Shown piece by piece: positions 1 to 8,504 of a stretch of 64,000 nt of DNA. Position numbers and translations under genes: made by a program. The notes beneath the pieces are model-generated. The model was not told where the DNA came from. It saw only the letters and a list, made by a program, of their open reading frames with translations, and searched no databases. The DNA comes from Aurantimonas sp. Leaf443 (GTDB taxonomy: Bacteria; Pseudomonadota; Alphaproteobacteria; Rhizobiales; Rhizobiaceae). The stretch lies in contig NZ_LMRD01000007.1 in the NCBI RefSeq assembly GCF_001425575.1, positions 582,501 through 646,500 on the forward strand. Reading direction: 5' to 3'. The first letter of the stretch is position 1, and every line of letters begins with the position of its first letter.

Positions 1-872
1 GCCGCGAGAATGAGGATCGAGGCGTTCACCAGGAAGGCGAAGCACAGGGCCATGGTCGAATCGAGCGTGGAGAAGCGCACGGCCTCCGCCTTGCCGCGCG
101 CGTCGCGCTCGTAGGCCCGGGTCTGCACGATGCCCGTGTGCAGGTAGAGGTTGTGCGGCATCACCGTGGCGCCGAGAATGCCGAGGGCGAGATAGAGCAT
201 GCGCTCGTCCGTCACGATCTGCGGCGAGGGGAACAGCCCCCCCACGATCGCCGCGATCGAGGGCTGCGCGAGCAGGAGCTGGCCGACGAAGCAGAGGGCG
301 ATGACGAGGATCATCGTGGCGACGAAGGCCTCGACCCGCCGGAAGCCGCGCGACTGCAGGTAGAGGATCAGGAACACGTCGAGCGCGGTGATGACGACGC
401 CCCAGACGAGCGGCAGGCCGAACAGGAGGTTCAGCGCGATGGCCGTGCCGATGACCTCGGCGAGATCGGTCGCGATGATCGCGAGCTCCGCCAGCACCCA
501 GAGGACGAGCGAGACGGGCCGCGGATAGGCGTCGCGGCAGGCCTGCGCGAGATCGCGGCCCGTGGCGACGGCCAGCCGCGCGCAGAGCGACTGAAGGAGG
601 ATCGCCATCAGCGAGGAGAGCGCGACGGCGGCGAGCAGCGTGTAGCCGAATTCCGAGCCCCCGGCGATCGAGGTCGCCCAGTTGCCGGGGTCCATGTAGC
701 CGACGGCGACGAGGAAGCCCGGGCCGATGAAGGCGAGGAACCGCGTGCGCGAGCCGGCGCGCCGCATCGGCACGCTGCGATAGGATTCGCCGAGCGAGGG
801 CTCGCCCGGCGGCCCCTTGAACCCGTCGTCGCGAGGGGCGGCGGACAGGCCGGGCTTGAGAAGGTCTTCCAT
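1..872 (-). CDS. mntH: NRAMP-family divalent metal (Mn2+/Fe2+) transporter MntH, C-terminus cut by window edge
   Basis: Proton-coupled inner-membrane importer of manganese (and possibly iron). The first 290 codons are present and the reading frame runs off the window at base 1. Visible NRAMP signatures are the TM1 metal-binding motif DPGN at residues 61-64 ([11 protein letters not shown]) and the TM6 motif MPH at 238-240 ([11 protein letters not shown]), separated by several hydrophobic segments. The first ATG (872) follows no obvious alternative start; roughly 45 polar residues precede TM1. A Mur-type palindrome lies about 90 bp upstream and a Fur/Mur regulator gene lies about 600 bp away, so repression by manganese-loaded Mur is the likely control. 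Family assignment is confident; substrate preference is inferred. Confidence 0.93.
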   Translation of the reverse strand, partial: MEDLLKPGLSAAPRDDGFKGPPGEPSLGESYRSVPMRRAGSRTRFLAFIGPGFLVAVGYMDPGNWATSIAGGSEFGYTLLAAVALSSLMAILLQSLCARLAVATGRDLAQACRDAYPRPVSLVLWVLAELAIIATDLAEVIGTAIALNLLFGLPLVWGVVITALDVFLILYLQSRGFRRVEAFVATMILVIALCFVGQLLLAQPSIAAIVGGLFPSPQIVTDERMLYLALGILGATVMPHNLYLHTGIVQTRAYERDARGKAEAVRFSTLDSTMALCFAFLVNASILILA

Positions 873-955
873 CGGGATATCCGCGTCGGGCTGGTGAGGG
901 AACGGGCGTCCGCGGACGCCCTCTTGGCGGAAGCTAGATCGGGCGCCGCGCCTCG

Positions 956-1408
956 TCAATGCAAATGCAAATCGTTTGCAAGAAGGAAGAAGGCGGATGG
1001 ACGGGACGGGCTGGACAACGAACCGGCCGTGCGCCCCGCAGGGTCGCGCCGGCCCGCGCCTCGCCCGTCCGGCACCGCCGGCCCCTCGAGGGCGGGATCG
1101 CCGCCGATGCCGGGCAGGGCGTCGTCGGAGAAGCCCGGCGGCGCAAGGCGCGGGGCGGCGTCCCGCGTCTCCGGATCGGGCCGCAGCATCGCCTCGGCGA
1201 AGCGCGCGCGGTCGCCCCAGGGCAGGGCCGGCGCCCCGATGGGCGAGAAGGCGCGGATCACCCGCCGCCCGATTGCCACCGTGGTGGCAAAGCGACTGCG
1301 GGCGAGCGCCGCGATCGCGCAGGTCTCGCCGTCTTCCGCACCACCGATGAGCAGGACGGCGCCCGGCAGGCGTCGGCACATGGTTGTCTCCGCGGAAAAT
1401 TCTGACAT
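956..1408 (-). CDS. Hypothetical protein, about 150 residues, ending inside the mntH operator
   Basis: Not recognised. The frame has the strong G/C third-position bias of a real gene for most of its length, with a well-formed first part ([20 protein letters not shown], then an Ile/Val-rich stretch). Start may be ATG 1408 or ATG 1381. The last 25 or so codons lose the bias and become Ser/Pro-rich; the final residues LANDLHLH are read from the Mur-box DNA. The gene lies between mntH and the divergent mur gene, so its promoter would overlap that of mur. It could be a short real protein, or a coding remnant whose true stop was lost by a frameshift. No signal peptide or membrane segment is seen. 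Confidence 0.4.
   Translation of the reverse strand: MSEFSAETTMCRRLPGAVLLIGGAEDGETCAIAALARSRFATTVAIGRRVIRAFSPIGAPALPWGDRARFAEAMLRPDPETRDAAPRLAPPGFSDDALPGIGGDPALEGPAVPDGRGAGRRDPAGRTAGSLSSPSRPSAFFLLANDLHLH
960..980. promoter_or_regulatory. Mur/Fur-type operator upstream of mntH
   Basis: TGCAAATCGTTTGCA (966-980) is an inverted repeat TGCAAA-TCG-TTTGCA, and an extra TGCAAA half-site precedes it at 960-965. This matches the manganese-responsive Mur boxes described upstream of mntH and sitABCD in rhizobia (TGCAAAT-type dyads). It lies 88-112 bp upstream of the mntH ATG. Binding by the regulator encoded at 1475-1918 is inferred from proximity. Confidence 0.75.
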
Positions 1409-1474
1409 GACAGGGCGCAAGGGAAAACGGCGGCGGCGATCGGGCGCGGCCCGGGCTTGCGAGCGTTGGACGGC

Positions 1475-1918
1475 ATGACCGAGAAGAAGGCACCCGCTGC
1501 GATCCTGGCCGGCTACGAGACGCTGCTGCGCGAACAGGGCGTGCGGATCACGCGGCCGCGGCGGATCATCCTCACCATCCTCTCGGAGGTCGGCACCGGC
1601 CATCCCGACGCGCTGGAGATCTTCCGGCGGGCGGCCGAGCGCGATCCCTCCATCTCGCTCTCCACCGTCTACCGCACGATGAAGCTCCTGCAGGAGAAGG
1701 GCACGATCCAGCGCCACGTCTTCGAGGGCGGCCCCGCGCGCTTCGAGCAGGCGGACGGGGCCCATCACGACCACCTGATCGACCTCGACAGCGGCGAGGT
1801 CGTGGAGTTCCGCTCCGAGCGGATCGAGGCGCTGCAGGACGAGATCGCCGAGCGGCTCGGCTACGAGATCGTCTTCCACCGGCTGGAGCTCTACGGGCGC
1901 AAGCGCCCGAAGGGCTGA
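1475..1918 (+). CDS. mur: Fur-family metalloregulator, Mur type (manganese uptake regulator)
   Basis: A 147-residue DNA-binding repressor. Residues 20-76 form the Fur winged helix, with the recognition helix near 61-76 ([16 protein letters not shown]). The metal-sensing region is HHDH at 97-100 followed by [12 protein letters not shown], without the CxxC zinc-site cysteines of enterobacterial Fur. That is typical of alphaproteobacterial Fur/Mur, which senses Mn2+ in rhizobia. ATG 1475 is preferred over the in-frame TTG at 1457 because the Fur fold needs no extra N-terminus. It is transcribed away from mntH, whose upstream region holds a Mur box. Whether it responds to iron or manganese cannot be read from sequence alone. 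Confidence 0.9.
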   Translation: MTEKKAPAAILAGYETLLREQGVRITRPRRIILTILSEVGTGHPDALEIFRRAAERDPSISLSTVYRTMKLLQEKGTIQRHVFEGGPARFEQADGAHHDHLIDLDSGEVVEFRSERIEALQDEIAERLGYEIVFHRLELYGRKRPKG

Positions 1919-2006
1919 GCCACGGGCGACGGACCGCATCGGATCTCGGCGCCGCATCGGCGCCGCCGGCTCTCCGCACGCTCCGCCCCGTCGAAGGAGA
2001 GGGGCT

Positions 2007-2034
2007 GGCGGGCGGCCCTTTCGGACCGCCCGCC
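2007..2034. terminator. Hairpin between convergent mur and osmC
   Basis: GGCGGGCGG (2007-2015) pairs perfectly with CCGCCCGCC (2026-2034) around a 10-base loop. It lies 90 bp after the mur stop and 10 bp after the osmC stop. No clear T-run follows on either strand, so its action as an intrinsic terminator is uncertain, but the position between convergent genes fits. Confidence 0.45.
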
Positions 2035-2043
2035 GGTCGTTCC

Positions 2044-2478
2044 TCAGGCCAGCTTCGCGTCGAGGCTGACCTTGATGGCGCCGAGCGCCTTGGAGATCGG
2101 GCAACCGGCCTTGGCCTTCTCGGCGAGCTCGGTGAACTTGGCGGGCTCGATGCCCGGCACCTTGGCGGTGAGCGTGATGGCGCTCTCCTTCACCTCGAAG
2201 CCGCCTTCCACCTGCTCCACGTTCACCACGGCCTTGGCGTTCAGCTCGTCGGCGGGCGTGCCGTTCTCGGCCAGGAAATGCGAGAGCTGCATGGCGAAGC
2301 AGCCGGCATGGGCGGCCGCGAGCAGCTCTTCGGGGTTGGTGCCCGACTTGCCGCTCTCGTCCTCGAACCGGGCCTTGAAGGAATAGCCGTGGTCCGAGAG
2401 CGCGCCGGACTGCGTGGTGAGCGTGCCCTTGCCGTCGCCGAGGGCGCCGTGCCAGATCGCGGTCGCATGACGTTTCAT
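2044..2478 (-). CDS. osmC: OsmC-family peroxiredoxin
   Basis: A 144-residue cytoplasmic thiol peroxidase that reduces organic hydroperoxides. The two family cysteines are present: Cys60 in AAAHAGCFAMQLS and Cys126 in KAKAGCPISKAL. The N-terminus (RHATAIWHGALGDGKGTL) and the NPEELLAAAHAGC block are the usual OsmC signatures and distinguish it from Ohr. Length is normal for the family. It is monocistronic, ending against a hairpin shared with mur and divergent from xerC. Stress induction is known for the family but no operator was identified here. Confidence 0.93.
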   Translation of the reverse strand: MKRHATAIWHGALGDGKGTLTTQSGALSDHGYSFKARFEDESGKSGTNPEELLAAAHAGCFAMQLSHFLAENGTPADELNAKAVVNVEQVEGGFEVKESAITLTAKVPGIEPAKFTELAEKAKAGCPISKALGAIKVSLDAKLA

Positions 2479-2676
2479 GATGGATCGTCCTTTCGCAATA
2501 TGTCGCTACAGGGCGGCCTGTCCGCCGCCTCCGGGCAGAAGATGGTGCGGCGGCGCGGGAGGGCGAGGACGCGGGCGCCCCCGCGCGCGAACGAAGCCTT
2601 CACCATGCCGGGAGCATGCTGCCCGCAGCCGCAGGCCGGCGTCCCGCCGCCGGACGGCGTCGCAAGGGGTCGAACG

Positions 2677-3630
2677 ATGAACCAGCCGATCCTCGTCCAC
2701 GCCACGCCCGCGCTTCTGCGCCACAAGGAGACCTGGCTCACCGTGCTGCGCGAGGAGCGCCGCACCAGCGCCAACACGCTGGAGGCCTACGAGCGGGACC
2801 TGCGCCAGTTCCTGATCTTCCTCACCCGCCACCACGCCCGGCCCGCCGCGATGGAGGATCTCGCCGATCTGAGGCCCACGGACCTGCGCGCCTTCCTGGC
2901 GGCGCGGCGGCGCGAGGGCGCGGGCGCGCGCACGCTGGGGCGCGGGCTCGCCGGTTTGCGGTCCTTCCTGCGCCATCTCGAGCGCCAGGGCCTTGCCTCC
3001 TCCGCCGGGGCCAAGGCGATGCGCGCGCCCAAGGCGCCGAAGTCGCTGCCCCGGCCGCTCAGCGTCGCCGATGCGCTGAGCGTCGCCGAGGACGCCGGCG
3101 CGCTGGCGCTCGAGCCCTGGATCGCGGCCCGCGACACGGCCGTCCTCACGCTCCTCTACGGCTGCGGCCTGCGCATCTCGGAGGCGCTGGACCTTGCCGG
3201 CGACGCGCTGGCCGATCCGCAGGCCCGCTCCATGGCCGTCACCGGCAAGGGCGGCAAGGCGCGGCTCGTGCCGCTCCTGCCGGCCGTCCACGCCGCCGTC
3301 TCGCAATACCGCCGCCTCTGCCCCTATGCGCTGGGGGCGGACGGGCCGCTCTTTCGCGGCGCGCGCGGCGGCCCGCTGCGGCCGCAGATCGTCCAGCGCA
3401 GCATGCAAGCCCTGCGCGGCGCCCTCGGCCTGCCGGAGACGGCGACGCCCCACGCGCTGCGCCATTCCTTCGCCACCCATCTCCTGGCGGCGGGCGGAGA
3501 CCTGCGCACCATCCAGGACCTTCTCGGCCATGCCAGCCTGTCGACGACGCAGGGCTACACCGCCGTCGACGCCGCGCGCCTCCTGACCCAATATGACGAC
3601 GCCCATCCCCGCGCCCGCCGGCGCGCCTGA
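2677..3630 (+). CDS. xerC: Tyrosine recombinase XerC
   Basis: A 317-residue site-specific recombinase that, with XerD, resolves chromosome dimers at dif. The SAM-like N-terminal core-binding domain spans about residues 15-105 and the catalytic domain about 125-305. All catalytic residues are visible: Arg166 (GCGLRISEAL), Lys in GKGGKAR (191-194), His259 and Arg262 (HALRHSFATHLL), His285 (DLLGHASL) and the nucleophile Tyr294 (STTQGYTAV). Start ATG 2677 is preferred over far-upstream in-frame starts because it gives the standard length. The lpdA/xerC neighbourhood is common in Rhizobiales. Nothing suggests a mobile-element integrase. Confidence 0.92.
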   Translation: MNQPILVHATPALLRHKETWLTVLREERRTSANTLEAYERDLRQFLIFLTRHHARPAAMEDLADLRPTDLRAFLAARRREGAGARTLGRGLAGLRSFLRHLERQGLASSAGAKAMRAPKAPKSLPRPLSVADALSVAEDAGALALEPWIAARDTAVLTLLYGCGLRISEALDLAGDALADPQARSMAVTGKGGKARLVPLLPAVHAAVSQYRRLCPYALGADGPLFRGARGGPLRPQIVQRSMQALRGALGLPETATPHALRHSFATHLLAAGGDLRTIQDLLGHASLSTTQGYTAVDAARLLTQYDDAHPRARRRA

Positions 3631-3856
3631 CAGCGCCGCGCGACGATCGAGCCTCGTCCGGCACTCGCATGGACCGGCCCGGCGGATCGGTTCGCCAGCA
3701 GGCCGGTCCGGGAACCGGGGCGCGGCCGTCGCGCCGGATGTCGGCGCTCGCGGCCCGGCATTCAGCCTTTGGTCGCATTCGCGCGTCTACTCTCCGGCGC
3801 GACAGACGTCTCGCGCCTGCGGGCGCTGGAAAGGCCGCCCCGCGGGAGCTGATGCG

Positions 3857-4912
3857 ATGACCCGAACGATCGACCGGTTGGCCGCCCTGGCGCTCGCCGC
3901 CGCCCTCGCCCTGCCGCTCCTCCTCCTGGCGCTCCTCGGCGCCGCGACGCTCGCCCCGGCGCGCGCGCAGGACGCCTCGTCCTGCGAGGGGCGCAGCCTA
4001 ATCGAGGGTCTGAAGGCCGACGGGCGCTACGCGGCGGTGGCGGCCGAGGCCGCACGCGTGCCGAACGGGCGCGGCAAGTTCTTCCGCATCGAGCGCGCCG
4101 GTCTTGCGCCCTCCCATCTCTTCGGCACGATCCATCTCACGGACCCGCGCGTCCTCGCCCTGCCGCCGGGGGCCGAGGCGGCCTTTGCCGAGGCGAGCCG
4201 CCTCGTCATCGAGACGACCGACATCATGGACCAGAAGAAGGCCGCCGCCGCCTTCTTCGCCGATCCCGCGCTCACCGCGCTGCCCGCCGGCCGCCGCCTC
4301 GGCGACCTCGTCTCCGCCGATCAGCGCGCCCTGCTGGAGGAGGCGCTTGCACGGAAGGGCATTCCCTTCCAGTCGATCGAGACGCTGCAGCCCTGGTTCG
4401 TCTCCGTCGCCGTCTCGGTGCCCCCCTGCGAGGCGGCGCGCAAGGCCGAGGGTCTCGGCGTCCTCGACCTGACGCTCGCCGAACGCGCCAGCGCCGCGGG
4501 CAAGCCCGTCGAGGGGCTGGAGAGCGCCGCCGAACAGCTGCAGGCGCTCGCCTCGCTGCCGCTCGACCTGCAGGTGGAGAGCCTCGTCGCCGGCGTCGAG
4601 AACGCCGACCGCATGCCCGACCTCATGGAGACGATGGTGGAGCTCTGGCGCGCGGGCGAGATCGGCACGATCATGCCGGCGCTGGAAAAGGCCCTGCCGG
4701 CGGGCGCGGCGATGCTCGGCACGGCCGAGGGCGCCTCCGCCTTCGAGAAGGCGATCCTCACCGACCGCAACGCCCGCATGGCCGAGCGCATGCAGGCCGC
4801 TCTCTCGGCCGGCGGCGCCTTCGTCGCGGTCGGCGCGCTGCACCTTCCGGGCCCCGACGGCCTCGTCGAAATGCTGCGCGCCCGCGGCTGGACCGTCTCC
4901 CGCGCCGACTGA
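3857..4912 (+). CDS. TraB/GumN-family exported protein
   Basis: A 351-residue protein of the TraB/PrgY/GumN family (COG3735), related to Tiki metalloproteases; the bacterial role is not established. Residues 1-37 form a signal peptide: MTRTIDR, a Leu/Ala core, then PARAQDAS. The paired GxxH motifs of the family are visible: HLFGTIHLTDPRVL near the mature N-terminus and VAVGALHLPGPDGLVEMLRARGW at the C-terminus. ATG 3857 is chosen because it places the signal peptide at the very start; a longer in-frame extension upstream has no signal. It is probably periplasmic or membrane-anchored. It follows xerC by 226 bp and appears independently transcribed. Confidence 0.85.
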   Translation: MTRTIDRLAALALAAALALPLLLLALLGAATLAPARAQDASSCEGRSLIEGLKADGRYAAVAAEAARVPNGRGKFFRIERAGLAPSHLFGTIHLTDPRVLALPPGAEAAFAEASRLVIETTDIMDQKKAAAAFFADPALTALPAGRRLGDLVSADQRALLEEALARKGIPFQSIETLQPWFVSVAVSVPPCEAARKAEGLGVLDLTLAERASAAGKPVEGLESAAEQLQALASLPLDLQVESLVAGVENADRMPDLMETMVELWRAGEIGTIMPALEKALPAGAAMLGTAEGASAFEKAILTDRNARMAERMQAALSAGGAFVAVGALHLPGPDGLVEMLRARGWTVSRAD

Positions 4913-5181
4913 AACGCGGAAGCCGTGATGGCGCGCGGGGCGACGTCCGGCCCGCCGGAACGGCCGGGGCCATCGCCCGCAGCCCGCCCCCTGCCCGCGC
5001 CGTCTCCAACCTGCCTCTCGCGCAGGCCACCCGATCGTGATGACGCGCCGCTTGCCGCTCCGGCGCGTTGCCCGCACACTCCGCCCGTCCCGCAAGGCCT
5101 GCCCGAACCGCCTCGGGCGTCTTCCCGTCAGGCCGCGCGAAGCGACGGGCCCCTGCCCGTCCGAAGCCCAAGGAGACCGGC

Positions 5182-5376
5182 ATGACGCATCTCACGGCCC
5201 TCGCCGCCGCCGCGGCCCTCCTCGTCACCGCCCTGCCCGCCTCGGCGGAATGCATGCGCAATTCCGTGACCGCCGAAGCGCCCATGACGCCCATCGTCAC
5301 CGCCGACGCCGGCACCGACACGCCCCCGGCCCTGCCGGTTCCGGCGGAAGGCGCGAAGCCCGAAACCCGCGGCTGA
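5182..5376 (+). CDS. Small secreted hypothetical protein (64 residues)
   Basis: ATG 5182 is preceded by an excellent Shine-Dalgarno sequence AAGGAGA (5170-5176). The product starts with a clean signal peptide (MTHLTALAAAAALLVTALPA then SAE), leaving a mature peptide of about 40 residues that is Pro/Thr/Ala-rich, with one cysteine and no lipobox. The family is not recognised. A strong hairpin terminator follows the stop within 20 bp, so the gene and terminator form a complete small unit. Likely a periplasmic small protein of unknown role. Confidence 0.6.
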   Translation: MTHLTALAAAAALLVTALPASAECMRNSVTAEAPMTPIVTADAGTDTPPALPVPAEGAKPETRG

Positions 5377-5395
5377 TCGCCGAAGCACGGATACG

Positions 5396-5432
5396 AAAAG
5401 GGCCGGCGACCTTCGGGGTCGCCGGCCCTTTT
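5396..5432. terminator. Strong bidirectional intrinsic terminator
   Basis: A 16-bp perfect stem, AAAAGGGCCGGCGACC (5396-5411) with its complement at 5417-5432, closes a TTCGG loop. The stem ends in CTTTT on the plus strand and in CTTTT on the minus strand as well. It therefore terminates the small secreted gene (plus) and the TCA operon after lpdA (minus). Confidence 0.92.
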
Positions 5433-5433
5433 C

Positions 5434-5449
5434 TGTTTCACGTGGGACG
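5434..5449. other. Degenerate parS-like site
   Basis: TGTTTCACGTGGGACG matches the parS consensus TGTTTCACGTGAAACA at 13 of 16 positions, with an intact left half. It abuts the terminator. It is 25 kb from the nearest strong site, so it may be a decayed or weak ParB site, or chance. Confidence 0.35.
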
Positions 5450-5527
5450 AGGAAGCGACGCCGCCGCTCGCGACCGTTGGCGCCCGCCGGACGCAACGTC
5501 CGGCGGAGGAACGACGGCGCCGTCCCC

Positions 5528-6937
5528 TCAGATATGGATCGGCTTGGCGAAGGCCGCGAAGGCCGCCTCGCGCACGGCTTCCGAGAGCGTCGGATGGGCG
5601 TGGCAGGTGCGGGCGAGATCCTCGGCCGAGCCGCCGAACTCCATGAGGACGGCCGCCTCGTGGATCATGTCGCCGGCGCCGAAGCCGACGATGTGGCAGC
5701 CGAGCACGCGGTCGGTCGCCTTGTCGGTCAGGAACTTCACGAAACCGTCCGTGTGCAGCATGGCGCGGGCGCGGCCATTGGCGGTGAAGGGGAACTTGCC
5801 GACGGCATAGGCGACGCCCTCCTTCTTCAGCTCCTCCTCCGTCTTGCCGATCGAGGCGACCTCGGGCGAGGTGTAGACGACGGAAGGGATGACGCCGTAG
5901 TTCACGTGGCCGGCCTGGCCGGCCAGGATCTCGGCGAGCGCGATACCCTCGTCCTCGGCCTTGTGGGCGAGCATCGGGCCCTTCACCACGTCGCCGATGG
6001 CGTAGATCCCCGGCACGTTGGTGGCGTAATGCGCGTCGATCTCGACGCGGCCCATCCCGTCGAGCGCGACGCCCGCCTCCTGGAGGCCGAGCCCCTCCGT
6101 GTAGGGCTTGCGGCCCGTGGCCACGAGCACGACGTCGGCGCTCAGCGTCTCGGCCGCCCCGCCCTTCACCGGCTCGAAGGTGACGCGCGCGCCCCCGTCC
6201 GCGGCCTCGACGGCGGTGACCTTGGCGCCCAGGCGGAACTCCAGCCCCTGCTTCAGCATCATCTTCTGGAACTGGGCGGAGACGTCGCCGTCCATCGGCC
6301 CCAGCACCTTGTCGAGATATTCCACCACCGTCACCTTGGCGCCCAGCCGGTGCCAGACCGAGCCGAGCTCCAGCCCGATGACGCCGCCACCGACGACGAT
6401 CATCGTCTGCGGCACGGTTTTGAGCGCGATCGCGTCGTCGGAGGAGACGATGGTCGTCCCGTCGAAGGCGACGGAGACGCCGGGAATGCCGGCGACCGCC
6501 GAGCCCGTGGCGATGCAGATGGCCTTGGTGGCGAGGCTGCGCGTGGTGCCGTCCTCGCCCGTCACCTCCACCTCGCCCGCCGCCTTGATGCGGCCGGTGC
6601 CGGTGATGCCGTCGATCTTGTTCTTCTTGAACAGGAAGGCGACGCCGTCGACATTGGCCTTCACCGTCTTGTCCTTGTGGCCGAGCATCTTCGCGAGGTC
6701 GAGCTTCGGCGCCACCTCGATGCCGAGATCGGCGAAGGAATGCTGCGCCTCCGCGAACATCTCGGAGGCGTGCAGGAGCGCCTTCGACGGGATGCAGCCG
6801 ACATTGAGGCAGGTGCCGCCATAGGTCTTGCGCTTCTCGACGACGGCGACCTTCAGGCCGAGCTGGGCGGCCTTGATCGCGCCGACATAACCGCCGGGGC
6901 CGGAGCCGATCACGACGAGGTCGTAGGTGTCAGCCAT
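5528..6937 (-). CDS. lpdA: Dihydrolipoamide dehydrogenase (E3)
   Basis: A 469-residue FAD flavoprotein that reoxidises dihydrolipoyl groups with NAD+, serving the 2-oxoglutarate dehydrogenase complex encoded upstream. The FAD-binding motif GSGPGG is at 11-16, the redox disulfide is Cys43/Cys48 (GGTCLNVGCIPSK), a second dinucleotide motif reads VGGGVIGLELGS, and the C-terminal catalytic His-Glu motif is HAHPTLSEAVREA. Length is standard. It is the last gene of the mdh-suc operon and is followed by a strong bidirectional terminator. The downstream position after sucB suggests an E3 dedicated to the 2-oxoglutarate complex. Confidence 0.96.
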   Translation of the reverse strand: MADTYDLVVIGSGPGGYVGAIKAAQLGLKVAVVEKRKTYGGTCLNVGCIPSKALLHASEMFAEAQHSFADLGIEVAPKLDLAKMLGHKDKTVKANVDGVAFLFKKNKIDGITGTGRIKAAGEVEVTGEDGTTRSLATKAICIATGSAVAGIPGVSVAFDGTTIVSSDDAIALKTVPQTMIVVGGGVIGLELGSVWHRLGAKVTVVEYLDKVLGPMDGDVSAQFQKMMLKQGLEFRLGAKVTAVEAADGGARVTFEPVKGGAAETLSADVVLVATGRKPYTEGLGLQEAGVALDGMGRVEIDAHYATNVPGIYAIGDVVKGPMLAHKAEDEGIALAEILAGQAGHVNYGVIPSVVYTSPEVASIGKTEEELKKEGVAYAVGKFPFTANGRARAMLHTDGFVKFLTDKATDRVLGCHIVGFGAGDMIHEAAVLMEFGGSAEDLARTCHAHPTLSEAVREAAFAAFAKPIHI

Positions 6938-6985
6938 GGGAAAACAGGTCTCGTTCTGGAGTTGGGAGAGGGTCGAAGACGGCGC

Positions 6986-7390
6986 CTACAGGAAGCGCAG
7001 GAGCATCATCAGGAGCCCGGCGAGAGACAGGCCCCAGACGAGGCTGCGCACCACCGGCACGCCGAGGAGGTAGAGCGGGATATAGGCGATGCGCGCGGCG
7101 AACCAAAGCAGGGCGCCCCATTCCCCGAGCTCGCCCGTGCGCCCGGTCACGGCAAGGCCGAGCGCCAGCGCCACGAAGGCGGGATAGGTCTCGCGGAAAT
7201 TGGCCGAGGCGCGCTCGGCGCGGCCGGCATAGGGGCCGAGGGGCTTGGGCGCCCCGTCGCGCGGCCCGGCGTTCCAGCCGGCGCCCCGGTCGAGCGTGCC
7301 GAGCTGCCCCTGCAGCGCCACATGCACGAGGAGCAGCACCACGGACCAGCCGAGGAGCACGAGTTCGGTGGAGAGCGGCATGTCGGTCAT
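6986..7390 (-). CDS. MAPEG-family membrane protein
   Basis: A 134-residue, four-helix inner-membrane protein of the MAPEG family (membrane-associated proteins in eicosanoid and glutathione metabolism). Seen are a first helix from about residue 8, the polar loop rich in Asn/Arg (GPYAGRAERASANFRETYPA) that carries the family's glutathione-contacting residues, and two C-terminal helices (ARIAYIPLYLLGV; SLAGLLMMLLRFL). It lies 48 bp upstream of lpdA in the same operon, an arrangement seen in many Rhizobiales. Function in bacteria is unproven; small-molecule conjugation or detoxification is inferred from the family. Confidence 0.85.
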   Translation of the reverse strand: MTDMPLSTELVLLGWSVVLLLVHVALQGQLGTLDRGAGWNAGPRDGAPKPLGPYAGRAERASANFRETYPAFVALALGLAVTGRTGELGEWGALLWFAARIAYIPLYLLGVPVVRSLVWGLSLAGLLMMLLRFL

Positions 7391-7565
7391 GGCGTCTGGC
7401 CTTGGATCTGGGGAGCCGGAATGCCGGCGGGCCGTCCCGTTTCGGCGTTTCGAACCCGGCGGGCCTCGCCGCGCCGAAGGCCGTCCCGAGCGGCGAGAGC
7501 CGCGCCTCGACGATCCGCAGCGTGCGGACGGGCCGCGCGCCCGGCGCCGAAGGCCGCCCGGACGC

Positions 7566-8324
7566 TCACGGCCAGATCGACCGGCCGCCGGAGACGTCGA
7601 GGATCGCGCCGGCGGAATAGCTCGCCGCGTCCGAGGCGAGCCAGAGGATCGCGGCGGCGACCTCCTCGGCCGTGCCCGGCCGCTTCATCGGCAGGCTCGG
7701 CGCCATGTCGAAGGCCCGCGTCGGCTGGCCGCCGGAAGCGTGGATGTCCGTGTCGATCACGCCCGGCCGCACGGCGCAGACGCGGATGCCCTCGTCCATC
7801 ACTTCCTTGGCGAGGCCGACGGTGAGCGTGTCGATCGCGCCCTTGGAGGCGGCGTAGTCGACATATTGCGCCGGCGCCCCGAGCTTGGCGGCGACGGAGG
7901 AGACGTTGACGATCGTGCCGCCCCGCCCGCCGCGCGCCGTCGACAGGCGCTTCACCGCCTCGCGGGCGCACAGGAACGAGCCGGTGACGTTGATGCGCCA
8001 CATGCGCTCGAGCCGCTCGGTGGAGAAGTCGACGAGCTTGCCCGGCCGGTCCACGACGCCGGCATTGTTGACGAGGACGCTCAAGCGTCCGAACCGGTCG
8101 CTCGCTTCGAACAGCGCCAGGATCTCGGCCTCCGAGCCGACATCGCCGCGCAGCGCGATCGCCGCCCCGCCCCCGGCCTCGATCGCCGAGACGACGCGGG
8201 CGGCGGCCGCTTCGTTGGCCGCGTAGTTCACCACCACGCGGTATCCGGCCCTGGCGCCCATCAGGGCCGTCGCCGCCCCGATGCCGCGCGATCCGCCGGT
8301 CACGAGCATCACCCGGTCATCCAT
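7566..8324 (-). CDS. Short-chain dehydrogenase/reductase (SDR family)
   Basis: A 252-residue classical SDR using NAD(P)H. The cofactor motif TGGSRGIG is at residues 9-16, NNAG at 86-89, and the catalytic Ser143, Tyr157 and Lys161 are in VSSVAAKLG and YVDYAASKG. The C-terminal GAILDVSGGRS is typical of the 3-oxoacyl-ACP reductase/glucose-dehydrogenase-like branch. The substrate cannot be predicted. ATG 8324 is chosen because the Rossmann motif then begins at residue 7, as usual. The gene belongs to the sucB-lpdA interval, which in Rhizobiales often contains an SDR and a MAPEG gene. Confidence 0.9.
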   Translation of the reverse strand: MDDRVMLVTGGSRGIGAATALMGARAGYRVVVNYAANEAAAARVVSAIEAGGGAAIALRGDVGSEAEILALFEASDRFGRLSVLVNNAGVVDRPGKLVDFSTERLERMWRINVTGSFLCAREAVKRLSTARGGRGGTIVNVSSVAAKLGAPAQYVDYAASKGAIDTLTVGLAKEVMDEGIRVCAVRPGVIDTDIHASGGQPTRAFDMAPSLPMKRPGTAEEVAAAILWLASDAASYSAGAILDVSGGRSIWP

Positions 8325-8504
8325 GCAGGCACTCCGTGGCAGGGTCCGGCGCGAGGCCGATGGGAACGAGGCCGGCCATCCGCCCGATCCGGGCGGGGGC
8401 CGTCGAGAGGGAATGGCGCGAGGCGGAGCCAGGGGCCGGTGTCGGCCGACGACCCGATCCGTCCCGCCGGATCGCCGCGAAGGCAAGGGCCGTCGAGGAT
8501 CCCG

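Noticed and set aside
5477-7825. A plus-strand frame of about 780 codons opposite lpdA and MAPEG
   Set aside because: Antisense to a clear lpdA; no domain recognised.
7387-8001. A minus-strand frame of about 200 codons overlapping the SDR gene
   Set aside because: It is an out-of-frame Arg-rich reading of a gene with clear SDR motifs in the other frame.
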